Shown: one piece after another, positions 51,739-60,890 of the stretch | Numbering within the stretch: position 1 is the first letter of the stretch | How the letters are laid out: every line of letters starts with the position of its first letter | NCBI RefSeq assembly: GCF_006715485.1 | Contig: NZ_VFNH01000003.1 | Location: 310,001 to 374,000, forward strand | Direction: 5' to 3' | Length of the DNA: 64,000 nt | Origin: Herbaspirillum sp. SJZ107 | GTDB lineage: Bacteria; Pseudomonadota; Gammaproteobacteria; Burkholderiales; Burkholderiaceae_D | Position numbers and translations under genes: made by a program | Notes under the pieces: model-generated | The model's database searches: none | What the model was told of the DNA's origin: nothing | The model's input: the letters and a program-made list of their open reading frames with translations, nothing else

Positions 51739-53399
51739 GCTGCCGGCCTTTCCACGGTGGCGGCGAGCGTCGCTTCCAGCTGCTCGCGCGGGGCGCCGGT
51801 GATGCTCGGGCTGCCCAGGGGTTTCAGCAGGATGAACTTGATCGCCCCGCCCTCGTTCTTCTTGTCGACTTCCATCAGCTCGATCCAGCGTTCCAGGCCG
51901 AGGTCCGGCGCCACCGTCGGCAGGCGCGCCGCCCGGGCCAGCGCGCGCAGGCGCTCGACGCTGGCGCTGTCGATCAGGCCCATGCGGTGCGACAGGTCGG
52001 CCGCCATCACCATGCCGCAGCCGACCGCTTCGCCGTGCAGCCAGGCGCCGTAGCCGAGGCCGTTCTCGATCGCGTGGCCGAAGGTGTGGCCGAAGTTCAG
52101 TACCGCGCGCAGGCCGCCTTCGCGCTCGTCGCGTTTGACCACGTCGGCCTTGATCTCGCACGAGCGCAGGATCGCGTGCGCCAGCGCGTCGTGGTCGCGC
52201 GCGACCAGCTTGCCGATGTTCTGCTCGATCCAGTCGAAGAAGCCGGCGTCGAGGATGGCGCCGTGCTTGATGACCTCGGCCAGGCCGGCCGACAGTTCGC
52301 GGTCGGGCAAGGTGTCGAGCGTCGCGGTATCGGCGATCACGGCGCGCGGCTGATAAAAGGCGCCGATCATGTTTTTACCGAGGGGATGGTTGATGCCGGT
52401 CTTGCCGCCCACCGAGGAATCCACCTGCGCCAGCAGCGTGGTCGGGATCTGCACGAAGGGCACGCCGCGCATGTAGCTGGCCGCCGCATAGCCGGTCAGG
52501 TCGCCGATCACGCCGCCGCCGAGCGCCACCAGCGTGGTCTTGCGGTCGCACTTGTTGGCCAGCAGCGCGTCGAACACCAGGTTCAGGCTCTCCCAGTTTT
52601 TGTATTCTTCGCCGTCCGGCAGGATGATCGTCACCACCTCGCGCCCGGCGGCGCGCAGCGGTGCCGCGACTTTGTCGAGGTAGAGCGGCGCCACCGTCGT
52701 GTTGGTGACGATCGCCACCTTGCCGCTGCCGCTGATATGGCGCGTCAGCAGCGCGCCGTCGTCGAGCAAGCCGCGGCCGATCACGATCGGATAGCTGCGC
52801 TCGCCCAGTTCGACGTCAAGTGAAATGCATGCCTGTTCATTCATGTTGGTTCTTGCCTTGCGCGCGCGTGCCGTTTCCAGCTGCGCAATCTGGTCGATGA
52901 TGGTCTGGACCATCGATTGTACGTTAGGGCGGCCGGTATCGATGATCAGGTCGGCAATCTCGCGGTAGAGCGGCTCGCGCTGGGCCGTCAGGTCTTCCAG
53001 TTTCTTGCGCGGGTCGGCGGTCTGCAGCAGCGGCCGGTTCTTGTCGTGCGAAGTGCGCTGCAGGATGCTGCTCACGCTGGCGCGCAGGTAGACCACGGTG
53101 CCGCGCTCGGCCAGCAGCGCGCGGCTGGAAGGGTTCAGCACGGCGCCGCCGCCGGTGGCCAGCACGATGCCGCGCTGCGCGGTCAGGTCGCGGATCACGT
53201 CGGCTTCGCGCCGGCGGAAGCTGGGCTCGCCCTCGATTTCGAAGATCCACGGGATCGAGGCGCCGGTGCGCGCTTCGATCTCGTGGTCGGAGTCGATGAA
53301 GGCCATGTTCAGGCGCCGCGCCAGCAGGCGACCGATGGTGGTCTTGCCGGCACCCATCAAACCGACGAGGAAGATGTTGTTGTTCTTGCAGTCAGGCAC
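51735..53399 (-). CDS. aroK-aroB: continuous AroK-AroB reading frame (shikimate kinase and 3-dehydroquinate synthase)
   Basis: One uninterrupted frame of 554 residues. Residues 1 to about 180 are shikimate kinase: Walker A GLMGAGKTTIGRLLARRL, the DxD-type FIDSDHEIE, FRRREADVI and TGGGAVLN. From Met186 onward (MNEQACISLDVELGERSYPI) it is 3-dehydroquinate synthase: NAD-binding LGGGVIGDLTGYAAAS, PTTLLAQVDSSVGGKTG, zinc ligands in GLAEVIKHGA and NFGHTFGHAIE. Normally aroK and aroB are adjacent but separate. Here no stop separates them, so either a bifunctional enzyme is made or AroB starts at the in-frame ATG at 52844, which has only a weak ribosome binding site. Both catalyse steps of chorismate synthesis. 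The stop overlaps the dgt start. Confidence 0.88.
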   Translation of the reverse strand: MPDCKNNNIFLVGLMGAGKTTIGRLLARRLNMAFIDSDHEIEARTGASIPWIFEIEGEPSFRRREADVIRDLTAQRGIVLATGGGAVLNPSSRALLAERGTVVYLRASVSSILQRTSHDKNRPLLQTADPRKKLEDLTAQREPLYREIADLIIDTGRPNVQSMVQTIIDQIAQLETARARKARTNMNEQACISLDVELGERSYPIVIGRGLLDDGALLTRHISGSGKVAIVTNTTVAPLYLDKVAAPLRAAGREVVTIILPDGEEYKNWESLNLVFDALLANKCDRKTTLVALGGGVIGDLTGYAAASYMRGVPFVQIPTTLLAQVDSSVGGKTGINHPLGKNMIGAFYQPRAVIADTATLDTLPDRELSAGLAEVIKHGAILDAGFFDWIEQNIGKLVARDHDALAHAILRSCEIKADVVKRDEREGGLRAVLNFGHTFGHAIENGLGYGAWLHGEAVGCGMVMAADLSHRMGLIDSASVERLRALARAARLPTVAPDLGLERWIELMEVDKKNEGGAIKFILLKPLGSPSITGAPREQLEATLAATVERPAA

Positions 53400-53469
53400 T
53401 ATTTCGATCGCTCAAAATGCAGACGGCCAGGATAACCTGGCCGCCGCGTGTCATTCAGTCAACCTTATT

Positions 53470-55434
53470 TTAAGGGCAGGTGAACGACAGTTTAAACGGA
53501 ATGCTGGTCACTGCGCCGGATGGCGTAGTGACGGTCACGTTGAACGAGGCCTGTGTCGCGTTCTTGCAGTCGGTTGGCTGGGTGCTGGCGATGCGGAACG
53601 TGTGGATCGAACCCTGGTTGCCGGCGATGGTGGCGCCGGTGGCGTCGTCGGCGCCGCTGGCGTTGTGGGGCGCAATGTTCGGTACCGTGGCCGGGGATAC
53701 CCCCGCCGCATTACCGTTGAGCATGCTCGTGATTTCGACGCGCGAACCGGCCGGCATCGGGTTCTGGTTGACGTCGCTGATCTGCAACTGGAACGAGCGG
53801 GTCTCTCCGGAACCGACGTGACCCAAGTCGACTTCTGCGCCCGACAGTTTGCTGCCGTTCATATAGAAGACGGCCGTGCTGCCGCTCAGGAACACTGCGG
53901 TCCTGGCGGCCAGGGTCTGGCTGCCGTCGGTGGTACTGGCGCAGATGGTCGCCATGCCCGCGCGGGTGATGTCCGGGATGACGGCGTTGCACGCGGTTTT
54001 CGGCAGGCCGGGCGTCGGCGTGCGCGGTTCCTGGGCGCGGAAGTCGACCGTGCAGCTGCCATTGACGGTGTTGCAACCGCCCGAGCTGGAGGTGCCGACG
54101 GCGCCGACGTTGGTCTGGAACACGATCGGGGTGCCATCCGGGACCAGGTTGCCGTTGGCGTCGCCCAGGCTGACCGTGATGTGGGCGGCCGGCGTGGTGC
54201 CCGAGGTGTTGATGGTCAGGCCTTCCACGTTGAAGGTGTCGGTGCCGATCGAGAACGCGCTCTGCACCGGCAGGCCATTGGTGACGACGATCGAGTCCGA
54301 CAGGGTCGAGATGTCGGTCGGGTTGGCGGCGGTGGCGGTACCCGGCAGGGTCGCCAGCACGCGGAACGAGGTCGGAGTCGTACCCGAGTTGACAGTGGTG
54401 CTCACGCTGCCGGTGGCATCGGTGGTGTCGCTGGCCTTGTTGACCGTGACCAGGTTGGTCGACGGCGTGAAGTTGACCTGCTTGCCGGCCAGCGGCGCGC
54501 CGGTGTTGTCGACCACTTTATAGACCAGCGTTGCCGTTTCGGTGCGGCCGTTGCCGCCCTGGCCGCGGATTACGATCGCCTGGTTGACCGGGGCCGCGCT
54601 GACGAACTGCACCGAGGCGGCGGCCGGCGCCGCGATGTCCAGGGTAGTGGTGACCGACTTGGCGACGCTGTCGGAGGAGGCGGTGACGATGTCGGTGTTG
54701 GCGCAACCCTTGTCGCGGTACACGGTCGAAGCGGTGCCGCCGTTGGTGGCGACTGTGCTCGACACCGTCGCCTTGCCGGCCGTGATGCAGGCCGAGCTGA
54801 AGTTCACGTTGACTTGCTGGTCGGTGTACTTGGCCGAACCGGAAAGCAGGTCGACCGACAGCACGGTGGTACCGTAGGCTTGCAGCTTGGGTTCCTTGGC
54901 GCTCAAGGTACCGAAGCTCAACGCGGTGGCGCCCACCGCATAGTTGCCGGTGCCAGTGACGATGGCGTCGGCCACGGTGGTGCTGGCAGTGACGGCAGCA
55001 GCGCCGCCGGCGGCCAGGCTTGCCGCGCGCATGGTCACGGTGGCCACGCCATTGGCGTCGGTCAGGGCGGTGCCCGCACTCGGCGAGAACGTGGCCAGTT
55101 TATTATCGGTGGCGAAGGTGACGATCGCGTTCTGGACCGGCTTCTTGTCCTTGTCCAGCACGGTCGCCTTGACCGTCAGCGGGGTGGCGCCGGTCAGGTT
55201 GTTACTGCTGGCACCGGTGCTGCTGGTGAAGGCCACGGCAACGGTCGGGGTGGCGGCCGGGACCGTGGTGCCGGTGCCGCCGGGCGTTGCGGTGCCGCCG
55301 CCGGCGCCGCCGGTGACGGCGCCCGGATTGCCGCCGCCACCGCCACAGGCGGAAAGCAGCATGGCGGCCAGCAGGGCGGCAACTTGGAATCCGCGGCCTG
55401 CGTTCACATTCTGGTGGTTTTTCATCTCAGTCAT
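53470..55434 (-). CDS. exported Ig-like-domain lipoprotein
   Basis: About 654 residues if started at the ATG at 55434 (MTEMKNHQNVNAGRGFQVAA; 55425 is an alternative). A lipoprotein signal ends in LSAC followed by a Gly-rich linker. The rest is a chain of Ig-like (BIg1/invasin-type) domains with repeats of the kind ATVLDKDKKPVQNAIVTFAT, ATLVYKVVDNTGAPLAGKQV and VSLGDANGNLVPDGTPIVFQ. Such modules build surface adhesins. It follows pilQ by 46 bases on the same strand, so it may be cotranscribed with the type IV pilus operon. No catalytic motif. Confidence 0.85.
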   Translation of the reverse strand: MTEMKNHQNVNAGRGFQVAALLAAMLLSACGGGGGNPGAVTGGAGGGTATPGGTGTTVPAATPTVAVAFTSSTGASSNNLTGATPLTVKATVLDKDKKPVQNAIVTFATDNKLATFSPSAGTALTDANGVATVTMRAASLAAGGAAAVTASTTVADAIVTGTGNYAVGATALSFGTLSAKEPKLQAYGTTVLSVDLLSGSAKYTDQQVNVNFSSACITAGKATVSSTVATNGGTASTVYRDKGCANTDIVTASSDSVAKSVTTTLDIAAPAAASVQFVSAAPVNQAIVIRGQGGNGRTETATLVYKVVDNTGAPLAGKQVNFTPSTNLVTVNKASDTTDATGSVSTTVNSGTTPTSFRVLATLPGTATAANPTDISTLSDSIVVTNGLPVQSAFSIGTDTFNVEGLTINTSGTTPAAHITVSLGDANGNLVPDGTPIVFQTNVGAVGTSSSGGCNTVNGSCTVDFRAQEPRTPTPGLPKTACNAVIPDITRAGMATICASTTDGSQTLAARTAVFLSGSTAVFYMNGSKLSGAEVDLGHVGSGETRSFQLQISDVNQNPMPAGSRVEITSMLNGNAAGVSPATVPNIAPHNASGADDATGATIAGNQGSIHTFRIASTQPTDCKNATQASFNVTVTTPSGAVTSIPFKLSFTCP

Positions 55435-55479
55435 TTGTTGTTGGTTGTTCTTACGATGGAGCGCCACGCCGTCCCGGCA

Positions 55480-57624
55480 TCAGCGCCCGCCCTGCACCCG
55501 TTCGGCGACGATGCGCGGCGTGATGAAGACCAGCAGTTCGGTCTTGGTCGTCGCCCGCGAATTCGTCTTGAACAGGTTCCCCACGACGGGAATATTGCCC
55601 AGCACCGGCACCTGGGTGGTGTCGTTGGTTTCGCTCTGCTGGTAGATACCGCCCAGCACCACGGTGCCGCCGTTTTCCACCATCACCTTGGTCTTCACGT
55701 GCTGGGTGTTGATGGCCGGGCCGGCGGTGGTGTTCTCGCCGCGCGAATCCTTGGCCACGTCAACGTCCAGCACCACATTGCCGTCCGGCGTCACCTGCGG
55801 CGTGACTTCCAGGCGCAGGCTGGCCTTGCGGAAGGCGATCGAGGTCGCGCCGCTGCTGGTGGCCTGCTGGTACGGCAGTTCGACGCCCTGCTCGATCACG
55901 GCCGGGATGTTGTCCTCGGTGACCACGCGCGGGCTGGAAATGATCTTGCCCTTGCCGTCGGCTTCCAGCGCCGACAGCTCCAGGTTCAGGAAGCGGTTGG
56001 CGGCCGAGGAGAACAGCGAGAACGCGATCGTGCTCGGCGATGCGCCGTTGATGCCGGCGGCCGGCAGGTTGACCAGGGTGCTGTTGGTGGTGGCGTCGGC
56101 GGCCGCGGTCTGGCCGGTGACGCTGGTCACGCCGGCCAGGTTGCCGCCGATCGCCACGCGCTGGTTGCCGTTGATCTGGTAGCCGGGGTCGCCGCCGCGG
56201 ACGCCGCGCAGGTCGGTGAAGCCGAGCTTGGCGCCGAGGTTGCGCGAGAAGCCGTCGTTGGCCTCGACCAGGCGCGCCTCGACCAGCACCTGCTTGGTGG
56301 CGACGTCGACCTTCTGGATCAGCTTGCGGATGTCTTCCAGGCGCGCCGCGATGTCGGTCACGAACAGCTGGTTGGTGCGCGGGTCGATGATGGCGCTGCC
56401 GCGCTTGGACAGCACGCGGTTGTTGCCGCCGCCGCTGCTGGCACCCGACGCATCCAGGCCGAACACGGTGCGGAAGGCTTCGGCCTTCTGGTAGTTCAGC
56501 TGGAAGATCTCGGAGCGCAGCGGTTCCAGGTCGGAGATCTGGGCCTTCTGTTCGAGCTCGATCTTTTCCTTGGTCAGCAGTTCTTCCTTGGGCGCGATCC
56601 ACAGCACGGTGCCGTTCTTGCGCATGTCCAGGCCCTTTGCCTGCAGCACCACGTCGAGCGCCTGGTCCCACGGCACGTCCTTCAGGCGCAGCGTCAGGTT
56701 GCCGCTGACGGAGTCGCTGGTGATGATGTTCAGCCCCGAGATGTCGGCGATCGCCTGCAGCGCCGCGCGCACTTCGACGTTCTGGAAGTTGAACGACAGC
56801 TTTTCGCCGCGGTAGCCCTGGGCGCCGTTGCCGCCCGGACGGTTCGGGTCTTCCTTGACCGGCTTGACGTCGATCACGAGCTGGGTGTCGCTCTGGTAGA
56901 CGCTCTGCTCCCAGGCGCCCTGGGCGTCGATGGTCATGCGCACGTTGTCGCCCTGCGGCGTGGTGGTGATGCGCGACACCGGGGTGCCGAAGTCGCTGAC
57001 GTCGAGGCGGCGGCGCAGCGTGGCCGGCACGCCGATCTTCAGGAAGTCGACCAGGATCTGGTTGCCGGCCTGGCGCACGTCGACCGCGACCTGGCCGTTG
57101 GGCAGGTCGACCACGACGCGGCCTTCGCCGTTGCTGCCGCGGCGGAAGTCGAGGTCGCGCAGGGTCGGGGAAGCGGATCGTGCGCCCGGGGTCCCGGCCG
57201 GCGCCGCGGCCACCGGCGTGGCTTGTGCCAGCCCGCCCGAACCTTCGACGGTGACGACCACGGCCTTGCCGTCGATCGCGGCGGCGTAGTTCAGCGCGCG
57301 CTTCAGGTTCAGCACCAGGCGCGTGCGTTCGCCGGCCTGCACCACGTTCACGCCGCGCACGTCGCCCACGTTGATGTCCTGGACACTCTTGCCGGTGGCA
57401 TTCGCGGTGGCGCCGAAGTCGAGCGCGATGCGCGCCGGATTGGTGATCGAAAAGCCGATCGGCAGCCTGGTCGGGGCTTCCTTCATCGCCACCCGGATCA
57501 CGACGTTGCTGCCCTGCGGGCTGGCGCTGATCGATTCGATCGCGTTGCTCTGTGCGTACGCGGTACCGGCGGCGAACATCAGGCTGCCCAGGAAGGCGCA
57601 CACCATCATTTTAAAACGGGTCAT
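55480..57624 (-). CDS. pilQ: type IV pilus secretin PilQ
   Basis: 714 residues from the ATG at 57624, preceded by AAGGAG. A signal peptide (FLGSLMFAAGTAYAQS) is followed by two AMIN peptidoglycan-binding domains (residues about 30-240), an STN/secretin N0 region (EKLSFNFQNVEVRAALQAIA), N1 (RLEDIRKLIQKVDVATKQVL) and the C-terminal secretin barrel (PRVVTEDNIPAVIEQGVELP, VLGGIYQQSETNDTTQVPVL). It forms the outer-membrane pore for the pilus. Last core gene of pilMNOPQ. Confidence 0.96.
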   Translation of the reverse strand: MTRFKMMVCAFLGSLMFAAGTAYAQSNAIESISASPQGSNVVIRVAMKEAPTRLPIGFSITNPARIALDFGATANATGKSVQDINVGDVRGVNVVQAGERTRLVLNLKRALNYAAAIDGKAVVVTVEGSGGLAQATPVAAAPAGTPGARSASPTLRDLDFRRGSNGEGRVVVDLPNGQVAVDVRQAGNQILVDFLKIGVPATLRRRLDVSDFGTPVSRITTTPQGDNVRMTIDAQGAWEQSVYQSDTQLVIDVKPVKEDPNRPGGNGAQGYRGEKLSFNFQNVEVRAALQAIADISGLNIITSDSVSGNLTLRLKDVPWDQALDVVLQAKGLDMRKNGTVLWIAPKEELLTKEKIELEQKAQISDLEPLRSEIFQLNYQKAEAFRTVFGLDASGASSGGGNNRVLSKRGSAIIDPRTNQLFVTDIAARLEDIRKLIQKVDVATKQVLVEARLVEANDGFSRNLGAKLGFTDLRGVRGGDPGYQINGNQRVAIGGNLAGVTSVTGQTAAADATTNSTLVNLPAAGINGASPSTIAFSLFSSAANRFLNLELSALEADGKGKIISSPRVVTEDNIPAVIEQGVELPYQQATSSGATSIAFRKASLRLEVTPQVTPDGNVVLDVDVAKDSRGENTTAGPAINTQHVKTKVMVENGGTVVLGGIYQQSETNDTTQVPVLGNIPVVGNLFKTNSRATTKTELLVFITPRIVAERVQGGR

Positions 57625-58163
57625 TTTCCTGTCTCCTTGCTTTGCAGCTCCAGCTTCGCCATGCGCTCGACCCACTCGCCGGCGGCATCCTGCACGACTT
57701 CACGGATATCGATGGCGCCATCGCTGACGCGGGTGACGACGCCGAAATTCTGGCCGACGCGCTGGCCGGCCCGGATCTGGTACAACGAACGGTCGATCTG
57801 CAGCAGCGCATAGCGGGCGCCGCCCTTTTCCATCGTCCCGACCATGACCATGGTGTCCAGGGGGAATGTTTCGAGGAGTTCGCGCGGGCGCGCCGTATCC
57901 GGCTTGTTCGGGTTGTCCGAGACCGCCGCGGCCTTGGCCAGCTCGCCCAGCAGCTTGGTCTGGCTGAACGGGTCGAGCGCCTCCCTGGCGCCGTAGGCGT
58001 AGGGAATGAAGGTCTTGGGTTCGGCCAGCGGCTTGACGGTCGGATGGGTCTCGCGCTGGACCTGCGCCATCCAGTCGCGCACTTCGCGCACGTCGCTGTC
58101 GCCGCAGCCGGCCAGCAGCACGGCGCTCAGGGCGCCGGCGATCATCGGGGAATACCGGGTCAT
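57621..58163 (-). CDS. pilP: type IV pilus lipoprotein PilP
   Basis: 180 residues with a lipoprotein signal (LLAGC). Typical PilP segments: FIPYAYGAREALDPF and PRELLETFPLDTMVMVGTME, the beta-domain that binds the PilQ N0 domain. It overlaps pilO (ATGA) and the pilQ start by four bases each. Confidence 0.93.
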   Translation of the reverse strand: MTRYSPMIAGALSAVLLAGCGDSDVREVRDWMAQVQRETHPTVKPLAEPKTFIPYAYGAREALDPFSQTKLLGELAKAAAVSDNPNKPDTARPRELLETFPLDTMVMVGTMEKGGARYALLQIDRSLYQIRAGQRVGQNFGVVTRVSDGAIDIREVVQDAAGEWVERMAKLELQSKETGK

Positions 58164-58837
58164 GCTTCGCCTTCCTTCTTGGCTGCGCCCTTCTTTTTCG
58201 CCTTGCGCGCCTTGGCCTGGGCGTCGAGCTCTTCCTGGTCGAGGTAGCGGAAGGTCTTGGCCACCGCTTCCAGCGACAGCGTGCCTTCCTTCTCGGTGCC
58301 GAGCGCCAGGTTGTTCAGCGTGACGATGCGCGACATCTTGGCCATGTCGGCCGCGAATTCGCCGATCTCGTGGTAGCCGCCGGTGACCTTGATGTCGATC
58401 GGCAGCTCGGCATAGTAATCCTTGACCACCACCGAGCCCGGCTTGAACAGCTCGAACTGCAGGCCGCGGCCGATGCCGGCCTGGTTGATGTCGGACAGCA
58501 GCGCATCCATGTCGGCCTTGCTCGGCAGCTGCTTCTCGAGGCGCTCGACGTAGCGGTTGACCTGCTGCTGCTGGGCTTCCAGCGCGTCCAGGTTGATCGC
58601 CTGCCCCATCTTGAGCCGGTAGGCGTCGCGCAGCGTGGTTTCCTCGGCCGCCAGGCTGTCCTGCTGTTCGAACTGGCCGCTCCAGTAAAAGAAGTAGCCG
58701 AGGCCGAGCACGGCCACCATGACGCCAGCCGCGCACAGGAGGCGCGGCGCCAGCGGCCACAGGCCCGGATGACGGCCCTGCAAGCCCTCGAACTGGGCCG
58801 ACAGGTCGGCGAATGATTGTTTCAGGTCAATGTTCAT
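58160..58837 (-). CDS. pilO: type IV pilus alignment protein PilO
   Basis: A 225-residue bitopic inner-membrane protein with one membrane helix near residue 30-50, a coiled coil (NLDALEAQQQQVNRYVERLE) and the ferredoxin-like periplasmic domain (PIDIKVTGGYHEIGEFAADM). A Lys-rich C-terminal tail follows. PilO pairs with PilN to align the pilus machine. Overlaps pilN and pilP by four bases. Confidence 0.94.
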   Translation of the reverse strand: MNIDLKQSFADLSAQFEGLQGRHPGLWPLAPRLLCAAGVMVAVLGLGYFFYWSGQFEQQDSLAAEETTLRDAYRLKMGQAINLDALEAQQQQVNRYVERLEKQLPSKADMDALLSDINQAGIGRGLQFELFKPGSVVVKDYYAELPIDIKVTGGYHEIGEFAADMAKMSRIVTLNNLALGTEKEGTLSLEAVAKTFRYLDQEELDAQAKARKAKKKGAAKKEGEA

Positions 58838-59460
58838 GAGTGTGCTCCGGCGCTTGCCGCGGCGCCCGGCCTGGCGGCGCCGGCCTTGTCGTCGTCCGTG
58901 GTGCGCGCACGCTTGATCGCCACGCCCAGCAGGAATTCGACGACCCGGCGTCCGCTCTTGCTCTGGGCCAGCGGCACCGCCTTCACTTCGCTCAGCTCGG
59001 GGCGCTCCAGCCAGGGCGAATTGCCGGACAGGTTGCGCAGCAGTTCGGCCACCCGTTCCTGCGATTGCGCATAGCCGTTCAGCACCACCTTCTGGCCGTC
59101 CTGCTTGAAACTCTTCAGGTAGACGCCGTCCGGCATCTGGCGCACCAGTTCGTCGAGCAGGTAGACCGGCTGGTTGCGGTCGCCCTGCAGGTCCTCGACC
59201 GCCTGCTGGCGCGCCTTGAGCGCCTCGATCTCGGATTTCAGGCTGGCGATCTTGCTGATCTTCTTGTCGAGTTCGGCATTCGCTTCCTTCAGCACGGTGT
59301 TGCGTTCGTTCTGGGTGGCGATGCGGCTGGCGTTGTAGGCGCCGATCAGCAGCACCAGCGCGGCGCCGGCCAGCGCGCCGAGCGCCATCAGGGCCACGAA
59401 GGCTTGCTGCTTCTGCTTGCGCTTGGCTTCCCGGTGGGGAAGCAGGTTAATCCGGATCAT
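58834..59460 (-). CDS. pilN: type IV pilus alignment protein PilN
   Basis: A 208-residue bitopic protein starting with the conserved MIRINLLPHREAKRKQKQQ, whose INLLP motif binds PilM. A membrane helix (residues about 20-45), a coiled coil (ANAELDKKISKIASLKSEIE) and the ferredoxin-like fold (LVRQMPDGVYLKSFKQDGQK) follow. Overlaps pilO by four bases; one base is shared with pilM. Confidence 0.95.
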   Translation of the reverse strand: MIRINLLPHREAKRKQKQQAFVALMALGALAGAALVLLIGAYNASRIATQNERNTVLKEANAELDKKISKIASLKSEIEALKARQQAVEDLQGDRNQPVYLLDELVRQMPDGVYLKSFKQDGQKVVLNGYAQSQERVAELLRNLSGNSPWLERPELSEVKAVPLAQSKSGRRVVEFLLGVAIKRARTTDDDKAGAARPGAAASAGAHS

Positions 59461-60536
59461 CAGCCAAACCTCCGCAGGGCCAGTCCACAGGCGACCAGGT
59501 AGGCCGGCGCCTCGTTGCGCAGCTGCTGTTCGCGCACCGACGGGCCGAGCTGCATGCCCCTGAACGGTGCCACCACGGCGCTGGGGATGCGGGTGCGGCT
59601 GGCGATGATCTCGAGCAGGCCCGGCACCAGCGCGCAGCCGCCGGCCAGGTAGATCTGGTCGATGCGGGTGTACGGAGTCGAGGTGAAGAAGAACTGGATC
59701 GCGCGCGTGACTTCGAGGGCCGCATTTTCCAGGAACGGGGCCAGCAGGTCGGCCGCGTAATTGTCGGGCAAATCGCCGGCCTTCTTGCGCGCTTCCGCCT
59801 CCTCGAACGACAGGCCGTAGGCACGGACCACGTCCTGGGTCAGCTGGATGCCGCCGAAGGGCTGCTCGCGCTCGTAGACGGTGTCGCCGTTTTGAAGCAC
59901 CGAAATGTGGGTCGACTGGGCGCCGATCTGGAACAGGGCCACGATCTGGTCCGGCCCGCTACCCGCCATGCCTTCGATGGCGCGGTGCACGGCGGCGCGC
60001 GCCGCGTACGACTCGATGTCCATCACGGTGGCGCTCAAGCCGGCGGCTTCGGCGATCGCGACGCGGTCCTCGACCTTTTCGCGGCGCGCCGCGGCCAGCA
60101 TGACTTCCATGTCCTCGACCGAGTTGGCGGCCGGGCCGATCACGTCGAAGTCGAGGCTTACCTCGTCCAGCGCAAACGGGATATACTGGCTCGCCTCCGA
60201 CTCGACCTGCACTTCGAGCTGGTCTTCCGGCAGCCCGGCGGGCAGGATGATTTTCTTGGTGATGACGGCGGCCGGCGGCATGCCGAGCGCGACGTGGCGG
60301 ACCTTGGTCCCGCTTTTCTTCCAGACGCGCAGGACCGCATCCGACACCGATTCGATGTTTTCGATGTTACCGTCGACGACGGCGCCGCGCGGCAGCGGCT
60401 CGGAAGCGTAACGCTCCAGGCGCAGCACACCCTTGCCGGCGTCGGCCAACTCCACCAGGCGCACGCCGGATGTGCTGATGTCGAGCCCGACCAATGGCGG
60501 GCTGGACTGTCCGAACAAGGAACCTAGACTGATCAC
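59460..60536 (-). CDS. pilM: type IV pilus actin-like ATPase PilM
   Basis: 358 residues from the GTG at 60536, preceded by AAGGGAGT. The upstream part of the open frame is not PilM-like. Actin-fold motifs: LVGLDISTSGVRLVEL (phosphate 1), VVDGNIENIESV, IVALFQIGAQSTHISVLQNG (phosphate 2) and IYLAGGCALVPGLLEII (adenosine). PilM is a cytoplasmic ring component that binds PilN. First gene of the pilMNOPQ operon, divergent from the penicillin-binding protein gene. Confidence 0.94.
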   Translation of the reverse strand: MISLGSLFGQSSPPLVGLDISTSGVRLVELADAGKGVLRLERYASEPLPRGAVVDGNIENIESVSDAVLRVWKKSGTKVRHVALGMPPAAVITKKIILPAGLPEDQLEVQVESEASQYIPFALDEVSLDFDVIGPAANSVEDMEVMLAAARREKVEDRVAIAEAAGLSATVMDIESYAARAAVHRAIEGMAGSGPDQIVALFQIGAQSTHISVLQNGDTVYEREQPFGGIQLTQDVVRAYGLSFEEAEARKKAGDLPDNYAADLLAPFLENAALEVTRAIQFFFTSTPYTRIDQIYLAGGCALVPGLLEIIASRTRIPSAVVAPFRGMQLGPSVREQQLRNEAPAYLVACGLALRRFG

Positions 60537-60851
60537 GAACGTACTCCCTTTTGCTGCTGCTATGCGTTCTAACGTAGAACGGCTGTGGAAAACCCCGGCT
60601 GCCGAGGTTTGCTTTTGAACGCCCGCGAAGGGGAAATCGTTGAATAACCTGATGGTTGGTATGAGGTAGTCAGGCACTGCCCACAAATCGTAGCAATACT
60701 AGTGACTACAGACAAGAAATTTCTACACGGGAATATAGTGCAACGAAGCATGAAAACGACACTTGGTTTTCGAGCTTGATGGATCGATATTGCAAGCCTT
60801 TTCACACCTGTTGTGCTCTTGTCCAGTCGTGTTTCCAGACCGGCACTGACT

Positions 60852-60857
60852 TATAAT
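60852..60857 (+). promoter_or_regulatory. -10 element TATAAT for the penicillin-binding protein gene
   Basis: A consensus -10 sequence lies 33 bases before the chosen ATG at 60891. No good -35 is seen at the right spacing (GTGTTT at 60829-60834 is 17 bases away). The region between pilM and this gene (60537-60890) otherwise holds no gene and should contain both divergent promoters. Confidence 0.5.
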
Positions 60858-60890
60858 GAATCTGATCCATACAGCGAACCCTACCTCCGC

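Noticed and set aside
53098..57813. 1,571-codon plus-strand open frame
   Set aside because: It runs antisense to aroK, the Ig-like gene, pilQ and pilP, all of which have clear domains. Its residue composition (Gly/Arg/Ala/His-rich) is typical of the antisense frame of high-GC genes.
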